From: Sanghuangporus weigelae
Lineage: Eukaryota > Basidiomycota > Agaricomycetes > Hymenochaetales > Hymenochaetaceae
Reading direction: 5' to 3'
Assembly (NCBI GenBank): GCA_033182465.1
Contig: CP137329.1
Coordinates: 1,550,001-1,614,000, forward strand
DNA: 64,000 nucleotides
The position numbers and the translations under genes were made by a program. Each line of letters begins with the position of its first letter. Positions within the stretch are counted from its first letter, which is position 1. The notes under the pieces were generated by a model, which worked only from the letters and a program-made list of their open reading frames with translations, did not search any database and was not told where the DNA came from. This document shows positions 56,578-64,000 of the stretch, piece by piece.

Positions 56578-58824
56578 CTAAAGACTTTACTGATTACCTT
56601 GATTCACAAGGAACTATCAAAAAATTAACTGTTCATGACACGCCACAGCAAAACGGAGTTGCCGAGAGAATGCATCAAACTATTTTTAATCACGTCAGAT
56701 CTATGTTAACAGCAAAAAATTTACCACAACAATTATGGTATTATGCTGCACAACATGCACTATTTATTACCAATCGATCACCAAAAAGTGCTATAAACTT
56801 TGAAACACCATTCAAAAAACGTTTTAATGCAAATTATATACTAAATGGTCTCCAAGAATTTGGACATGACGTTATATACAGAAAAGAAAACACAAATAAA
56901 TTACAAAATAAAGGTGCAATTGGAAAATTTGTCGGATATGATTCAAATACAAAAGATGGCATATATGTCTATCATGATTCCAAAGTATCAACAGAAAGAA
57001 ATGTAGAGTTCATCATTTCTAACGAAATTCGAACTCAGGGGGAGATAACAACACAACCCGATAATAATAACGATATCAACAATCAAACATCATTAAAAGA
57101 AAGATTACAAAGACACCGTGAACCATCTCGTAAGAAAAGAGAAGCAGGTCTAGCGATCGAAAAACAGGAAGATATTTCTATATTCTTAACGGAATTTAAC
57201 AATGAAATAAATAAAAGTATGAAAATACCAATAACATACTTAGATGCGTTAAGAAGACCTGATCATGATAAATGGCGACAAGCCATGAAAAATGAAATAG
57301 ATTCATTAATAGAACATAACACATGGATATATGAATACCCACCACCGAACACAAATATAGTGGGATGCAGATTTGTCTACAACATAAAATATAAAGCAGA
57401 CTCTACCATCGAAAAATATAAAGCACGACTAGTAGCGCAAGGTTTTAGTCAAATCGATGGAATAGATCATTATTCACAAGACACTTTTGCACCCGTCGCA
57501 AAGCTATCAACAGCTAGATTACTATTACATTGGGCAGTGGCAAATGATTATGAAATACATCAAATCGATGTAAAATCTGCTTATTTATACGGAGAATTAA
57601 ATGAAGATGAAATCATCTACATGCGTCCACCACCAGGAAATTTTTGTAAAGATATTAAACCTGGTCAAGCGTTAAGGTTAAAAAAGGCCTTATATGGATT
57701 AAAACAATCAGGAAGAAGATGGTATAAGAAAATAAATGATATACTTAATGCAGCAGGATTAACAAGATCTGCTGAAGATTACGCAGTATTCTATGATAAA
57801 TCGATATTCAAACCGAACTTAATAACATTCATGCATGTGGATGATATAACTATAATAAGTCAAAATATTGACATAAAAAATAATTTAGTTACGAAGATAC
57901 GAAAATTCGTTAATTTAACAGATAATGGTGAGATCCATTGGTTATTAGGAATCGAAATGAAGAGAAACCGTCACAATCGAACAATACTATTAAGACAAAA
58001 GAAATATATCGAAGACATAACACTTAGATTTAATATTGAAACTGAAAGATTACGCCAAACTCCAATGGCGCCAGGCAGTAGATTAAAATCAAGCGACAAT
58101 ATGAGTTCACAGGAAACTAAATCATTATTCATGAGTTTAGTCGGATCACTCCGATACGCTGCGGATGCCACTAGGCCCGATGTAGCCTATGTTGCAGGAC
58201 AATTAGCAAGACATTTACATAATCCTGATGAAACACACATTAATGTTGCGAGATATGCTTTATCATATTTAAATACAACCAAAAACAAATGGTTAAAACT
58301 TGGAGGCAAATATCCGCTAATAATAGATGGATATTGTGATTCAGATGGTGTGGTAACAGAAGGCTATAAAGCTATTAATGGATATATATTTACAATAAGA
58401 AATTCATCGTTTTCGTGGTCATCAAAAAGACAAGATTTGGTACCTGCATCAGTATATGAAGCAGAAATTCAAGCATTACAACATGCTACCAAAGAAGCTA
58501 TCTGGATTAAACATTTTATCGAAGAGTTAAATATAAAAGAAAGTGATAGATTAATTACGATTTATTCGGATAACGAAGCGGCCATAAGAGATGTTCAAAT
58601 TGATGAATTTTCACATAATATCAGAACAAAACATTTAGATAGGCAAAGAGCCTTCGTACACTGTTATATCGAAAATCATTCAATTACAGTCAATTATGTA
58701 CCAACTACAAATCAACGTGCAGACACGTTAACAAAAGCGCTTAACACTAAACAGTTCAATCACTTAAATTCGTTAATCAGACTTGTTGACAGTTAAACAA
58801 TCTAATCATTCAGAAATTATTAGA

Positions 58825-58835
58825 TTGAAGGGGAG
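58825..58835 (+). other. Polypurine tract of the copia-type element
   Basis: TTGAAGGGGAG lies immediately before the 3' LTR, as expected for plus-strand DNA priming. Confidence 0.75.
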
Positions 58836-58989
58836 TATTAGAATATAATCATATTATGTAATATTAGCACGTGCTGTATCAGTAGTATATAAGACCTCTG
58901 GAAGGTCAGTGTATAATAAGAACGAATGTTCTCTCGTTACCGTACGTATGCCCTCATACTGAAGGCACCGTGAGCTCAACATCTTAAAA
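58836..58989 (+). repeat. 3' LTR of the copia-type element
   Basis: 154 bases, matching the 5' LTR at all but one position by eye; followed by AAGTT. Confidence 0.88.
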
Positions 58990-59409
58990 AAGTTTACCGC
59001 TGGTTTAAGGTAGCCAATAAGTACTATACGAAGTGGCCTAGAACAGGTTACCTGTAATGGCTCAATGGCTGTTGTTGTGCAGATTCGATACATTATAAGT
59101 TCCTCGTGTCGAGGTACCGTATACAGTAGCACTTCAACAGTGCGAACTGCACGTCGCCGACGCAACATATTTACCCGTACAGTGATCATTGTATCAGAGA
59201 ACCAATCTATCTCACTAACGGTAAACAGCTGTGTAAGCCGCGTAAGGAAGGAAGTAAAAGTCATCGGCGGGTTACTGCCGCGGGTACAAGTCTCAATTTC
59301 TGTGATTGACCATCACGTGACGAGGGCGCGCGCGTTCGAAATGCGGCGCGACCAGTAAAGCCACAGTTCCTCTTGCTCTGTTCCGCGACCACGGCTGATT
59401 CTATTAGCA
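58990..59409. promoter_or_regulatory. Promoter region of CSE1 with TCACGTGA box
   Basis: A TCACGTGA palindrome at 59313-59320 lies about 90 bases before the CSE1 start, in a GC-rich stretch. The copia element ends about 420 bases upstream of that start, so it could influence the gene. Confidence 0.5.
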
Positions 59410-62400
59410 ATGTCTGACATCCCTACTCTACTACTTGCTTCGCTAAATCCTGCAACTCGCAAACAGGCAGAGCAAGGTCTTGCTGCTCTTTCAGCTCAGC
59501 CAGGCTTTCTGTCGGCTCTTCTTCAACTTGTCATCGCCCCAGGTCAAGATCGATCGGTCCGATTAGCTGCTAGTGTTTACCTCAAGAACACAGTCAAGCG
59601 TAGATGGGAAGAGGTACTGTGTTCTCGCTTAATTACGTGTCTAAAGGTGCTGACAGACACTAGGATGAACCACTTATTCCCGATTCTGAAAAGCATCCTC
59701 TGCGTACACAACTTGTTCCCGCAATGATATCTCTCGCGAGCCCGCTGGACAAAAACCTTCGTGCACAGGTGGCGGAGACTGTTTCGATAATTGCGGGTTA
59801 CGATTTTCCGGAACGATGGGAGGGTCTTGTCAAGGTATGTCCAAGTCAGTTAGGTTGTATGCCGTTCTCACCTTAAGCTAAGGAACTCGTGAACGCGCTC
59901 AATCCTGCACCGGATGCATATGCAATCAATCTCTCAGTTCTTGAGACTGCGCACTCTATATTTGGACGGTGGCGGTCGGAGATGCGTACTAATGAATTAT
60001 TCACAGTCATCAACTTCGTCCTGGCTCAATTCGCAGAACCGTTCCTACAAGTTCTCCGTTACACCTCAGGGATGCTCCTCGACAGCCCATTGCCTCCAAA
60101 CAAAGACGTGGAGACTGTTGCGCAAGCAATGGTTGTCCTCCTCAATATTTTCTATGACCTTGTGTGCCAGGACCTCCCGCCAGCGCTTGAGGACGCTCAT
60201 ACCGAGTTCTTCGGTGCAGAAAACGGGATGTTCATCCGATTTCTTCTGTGGGACCCCCCTGAGCTGCAAACTGATCCGGATGAACCGACGGCTAGCGTTT
60301 CTTCTCAAATAAAGACCGCTATCTTTGAGCTCGCTGAAGCGTATACTCATCGGTATCCGGAGCTGCTTATTAGCTCAAATTCAGTTGAAGCTTTCGTTCG
60401 TGCTCTCTGGGGTCTTCTGAGTGGCGGTCAGCGGTCCGGGGTCGCCTATGATGGCCTCGTAAGCCAGTCACTTCGTTTTCTTAGTACGGCTATCCGTTCT
60501 GGGAATTACCGAGGAATTTTCGAGAGCCGAGAGACTATCGATGGCCTTGTTGAAGGCGTTGTGGTACCGAATGTGTCGCTGAGGACTCATGAAGTAGAGC
60601 AGTTTGAAGACGACCCTCTCGAATATATACGTCTCGATCTCTCATTTGCTAGTGCAAGTTCGGCCGCCATTGCTGGCGGTTTGACTGCAGAAGGAACGAC
60701 ACGGCGCCAAGCCGCTGCAGATGTTCTGCGTGCCCTTGTTGCAAGTGGATATGATGCGGTCACGACAGAAATTGCTCTCAGATGGATCGGATTAGGCTTA
60801 CATGAGTACGCGTCCGATCCGCGAGGTGAAGATAGCTGGAAGCGGAAAGATCAGAGTGTATATCTTCTCACTGCTGTCGCAACGCTTGGAGCTACCGCTC
60901 AGGTAAGATGCTTTATTCTGTCGACCTGCTGCCTTCATTCTTTAATTATCCCGCAGCAAGGAGTGACGAGCACAAATGCTCTGGTTGATGTCGTAGACTT
61001 CTTTTCACGGAACGTATTCGAGGACCTACAAGCCGATTCCGACGCTGTGCATCCGATCCTTCAGGTCGACTCTATTCGCTTCTTATACTCTTTTCGAAAT
61101 CAGGCAGGTTTATTTAGCACCTCTTGACCTTCGAAGAGTCTCATTGATGGCACCATTACAGCTCACAAAGGAACAGCTTGTTTCCGTTCTTCCACTCCTC
61201 CTGCGCCATCTCGGTTCTTCCAATTACGTCACTTATACGTACGCCGCGACAACTATCGAACGGATCCTCGTCATCAAGCGCAACTCCCAATTGCTGTAAG
61301 AAGCTTTGCTCGTCATCGCCGCATCTCGACTCAACGTCATTTCAGATTTAATCAAGAAGACATTCGCGAAGTTTCGCCCCAAATTTTAGATGCTGTACTT
61401 TCTAGAGTCGAGTCAGGTGGCTCCCCGGAGAAAATTGCGGAAAATGACTACTTGATGAAATGTGCGTGTGCAGCTTTTGTCCTCCGGCTCCATCTGAATT
61501 ACTCCATGTAGGTGTCATGCGTGTCATACTTACTGCCCGTACGACGCTCGTCCCCATCTATCAAAATATTCTGCAGCGTGTGATTGGCATTCTTGGAGCA
61601 ATCGCGAAGAATCCGAGCAATCCAAATTTTGACCAATATATATTTGAAAGCGTATCTGCTCTAATAAGGTACGTGGACATGGAGATTACGTACAAATCGT
61701 ACTAGACCTGTGTGTAGGTTTACCGTCGCAACATCTCCCGCGTCGCTTTCGACCTTTGAGAAAAATCTTTTCGGACCGTTTACGATTATCTTACAACAGG
61801 ACATCGACCGTTAGTCATCAACACCCCTGCGTTTTTCCTGACCACATACTGACGACTCAGATAGAATTCACTCCTTACGTGTTCCAAATTATCTCGCAAA
61901 TGCTGGAACTACGCCGTGGAGAAATTCCTGCCGAATATCGGTCCCTTTTACCATTTCTTCTTCAGCCGTCAAGCTGGGCGCAGAAAGGAAGTATTCCTGG
62001 TCTCGTTCGCCTCCTAAAAGCTTTCTTGCGTACAGATGCCGCAGAATTAGCAACCACGGGTCAATTCACAGGCATTCTAGCCGTTGTGCAGCAGAAACTA
62101 ATTCCGTCAAAAATCAATGATATTTGGGGTTTTGAGCTGCTTCAAGCGATAGTTCGATACATTCCGACGTCGGCACTTGACCAGTACATGAAGGGCATCA
62201 TAACCATGCTTCTGACTCGGCTACAAACTGCTCGTACGGACAACTACGTATATCAGTTGATTTATTTCTTCTTCTTTACGATGGCTATGAATGTGGAAGG
62301 GCTGACTCCGGATTTCCTTATCCGTGCAATAGAAGGGGTGCAGCCTCAGTGAGTGCTGTACCGCAATAGATGTCTCGTTTCTTTCCGACCTGATCATTTC

Positions 62401-62946
62401 AGGTTATGGTCGCAATTGCTGGGCAACGTCATCGTGCCGCAAGTGCATAGAATTCTTCCCAAAGACAGAAAAGTGGTCATCATTGGCATGACGAAAATGC
62501 TATTAAGCAGCCCCCTTATGCTCACTGAACCAGCTGTTGCGCATTGGTGAGCTTTTTCGTCAATAGCTTGAACTCTGTTAATAAAATTCGTCAGGCCGAC
62601 TGCATTCGCTGAACTCGCAAAGCTCTTCAGTGAATCCAAGCATCTACAAAGTGCACAGGCGACTGCGGCGGAAGATCCTGACGAGGTTCTGCGAACAATT
62701 GACTACGAGGAGCAGGGTGCAGGATACCAAGCCGCTTACTCAAAACTTGCTGCAAGCGAGGGTCTCCCCGAAGACCCGGTCAATGAAGTAAGCGATTCTA
62801 GGGCATTTGTAGGAGAATCGCTGGTGTCGGCTGTGAATAGAGAGCCGCGCATCCGTTCGCTTGTCCAAGCGGCAAGTCGTGGTGCGGGGGACGCAGCAGT
62901 TGATGCTTTCGTTCAGAGCCTCTCAGCGTCAGGTTATAGTATCTGA
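59410..62946 (+). CDS. CSE1: Exportin-2 (CSE1/CAS), importin-alpha re-exporter
   Basis: Importin-beta family receptor that returns importin-alpha to the cytoplasm with Ran-GTP. About ten exons. The start MSDIPTLLLASLNPATRKQA is followed by SVRLAASVYLKNTVKRRWEE, the conserved N-terminal importin-beta motif, then NLRAQVAETVSIIAGYDFPE and RWEGLV. Later segments: EPFLQVLRYTSGMLLDSP, QFEDDPLEYIRLDL (typical of CSE1), DSWKRKDQSVYLLTAVAT, LTKEQLVSVLPLLLRHLGSS, YLMKCVMRVILTART, GFELLQAIVRYIPTSALD and DRKVVIIGMTKMLLSSP. The stop is TGA 62944-62946; length about 960 residues, as for yeast Cse1. One intron (61104-61161) fits only as GC-AG. Confidence 0.95.
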
Positions 62947-64000
62947 AAGCAGTTTGTTCCGCTCCACTTGTTATGTCTTGTCACATGTCGACTTACAGCT
63001 AGTTGCAAAATTGTTGGCAATCACGTGATTTCACCACTTTTCTCACCATGAGAGCCTCAAAACACAGATAAAATCATATCTCACCCAAATCTCAACGGTT
63101 TCACATCATCTAAGTTGCTAAATTCATCTTTTTGAAAGGGCTTTAATTTCAAAAAAATAATCGAGAAAATAGAGCAAAAAATGACCCAAAAATGGCGAAA
63201 ATATCGTCTTTTGCCTCTTCCTTGCATGTGCATTTTTTTCTGTGATCCCTGCTGGTCCAGAACCTCCCCAAAGCTATCCAGAATGATAATATGATTATAA
63301 AATGAATTTACAGACTGAGTTTGAGTTGAATTGTGTACCAGAATGTGCTGCTTTGAGGCATGCCTGAATCACTCAAAACTCATCATTTCCCCCTAGCCTC
63401 CCAGGCTCCAGGAAAAATTCTTACAGGCCAGATTCATGCATGTAAATTCATTTTAGATATAATAGACTAGGTTTATGTGCTAGCTAGGTCCTCAGCATCC
63501 ACTGGTGAGCTGGGAAGATGCTGTCTAAAATGATGTATACAACTAGAATCTGAAAGGATCCGCTCAAAATCTCGCATCAGGATCGATGCGATCAGCAGAT
63601 CCACACGATCAGCTTTCCAAACACGACCAGTAACCAAGCCAGCTATCACGGGCCCAAGCGATGAAACTCCTGTGTGCGTTCTGATACCGGACAGGGAATA
63701 TAAAGTTCGAGGGGCTGCCCTAGAATACCTTTGAGTAGTTAGCAGAGAGATACACCTAGACCAAAGGCAAGTGGAGATGAAGGGATAATGGAATATACAA
63801 GAGAAGGGTTGTATGAGGGCTGAGGAACGCTGTTACAAAAATTGTGGTTATCTAATACGGCGTGGGCTAAATTTTACACACCGAGTTGCGATGCCAAATC
63901 AAGACTATTTCGAAAGGCTACTACGGCAGAACAGTGGTGGCGACTCAAGAGTAGCAAACCACGGATCGTCTGGAGAAGACACGGAGGACTCTAATGATTT
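62947..64000. other. Terminal 1.05 kb without a supported gene
   Basis: Downstream of CSE1. It contains a TCACGTGA palindrome at 63021-63028 and A-rich stretches; no reading frame, inverted repeat pair or known element was recognised. A gene continuing past the right edge cannot be excluded. Confidence 0.4.

Larger units (their letters stand above)
52044..58989 (+). mobile_element. Ty1/copia-type LTR retrotransposon, recent, broken by a nested insertion
   Basis: A fossil copia element, 6.9 kb including the insertion. It has two 154-bp LTRs that differ at one position by eye, flanked by a 5-bp duplication AAGTT (52039-52043 and 58990-58994), so it is young. Order of parts on the plus strand: LTR, primer site, gag-like region (about 52.3-53.9 kb) with CCHC knuckle, aspartic protease (LLDSGASIHVTP, about 54.7 kb), integrase (about 55.1-56.8 kb, interrupted), reverse transcriptase (about 57.2-58.0 kb, with ALYGLKQSGRRWY and FMHVDD), RNase H (about 58.3-58.7 kb), polypurine tract, LTR. 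Integrase before reverse transcriptase is the copia order. The coding regions look broken in about three places including the nested element. It is more AT-rich than the host genes. Confidence 0.93.

Noticed and set aside
63001-64000. A transposon remnant at the right end
   Set aside because: No inverted or direct repeat pair and no protein similarity could be seen within the window.

Overview
The window looks like a stretch of nuclear genome from a basidiomycete fungus, most likely an Agaricomycete. Genes on both strands are cut by many short introns (about 50-70 bases). The gene families fit: a fungal-type cytochrome P450, an Agaricomycete-style F-box protein, multi-exon membrane proteins resembling the DUF6534 and DUF6533 families, and housekeeping genes with basidiomycete-like sequences. 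No tRNA, rRNA, CRISPR array or prokaryotic feature was seen. Family names come from recognising motifs by eye; no database was searched.

Layout. 0-14 kb is a conserved block: a P450 cut by the left edge, QTRT2 (tRNA queuosine pathway), CLF1/Crooked neck (spliceosome), a coiled-coil protein of unknown role, a probable mitochondrial protein, and recyclin-1 (F-box plus Sec10-like, with a C-terminal CIIC). 14-31 kb is an accessory region: two paralogous 65-residue Cys-rich proteins, an F-box protein, three DUF6534-type membrane protein genes (one 5'-truncated), three paralogous 77-78-residue proteins carrying a ubiquitin-tail-like RLRGG motif followed by a Cys-rich tail, and two small TA-flanked inverted-repeat elements. 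31-36 kb holds a DEDDy 3'-5' exonuclease, thymidylate synthase and a CDC20-type APC/C activator, the last two divergent from a promoter of about 180 bases. 36-45 kb holds an inverted-repeat element, a gene-poor stretch and a 1419-residue disordered protein. 45-52 kb holds a second copy of that inverted-repeat family, a second exonuclease paralogue with an apparent frame change, a single-pass membrane protein and a DUF6533-type seven-helix protein. 52-59 kb is a Ty1/copia LTR retrotransposon with nearly identical LTRs, interrupted by a nested 1.04-kb inverted-repeat element. 59.4-62.9 kb is CSE1/exportin-2; the last kilobase shows no gene.

The housekeeping genes act in separate pathways (tRNA modification, splicing, membrane recycling, dTMP synthesis, mitotic exit, importin-alpha export). 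The most novel-looking material is in the accessory region: the RLRGG family has three tandem copies with identical motif position and intron position, TATA-like promoters and divergent cysteine tails, and the 65-residue family has two copies with all cysteines conserved and TATA boxes at matched distances. I do not recognise either family.
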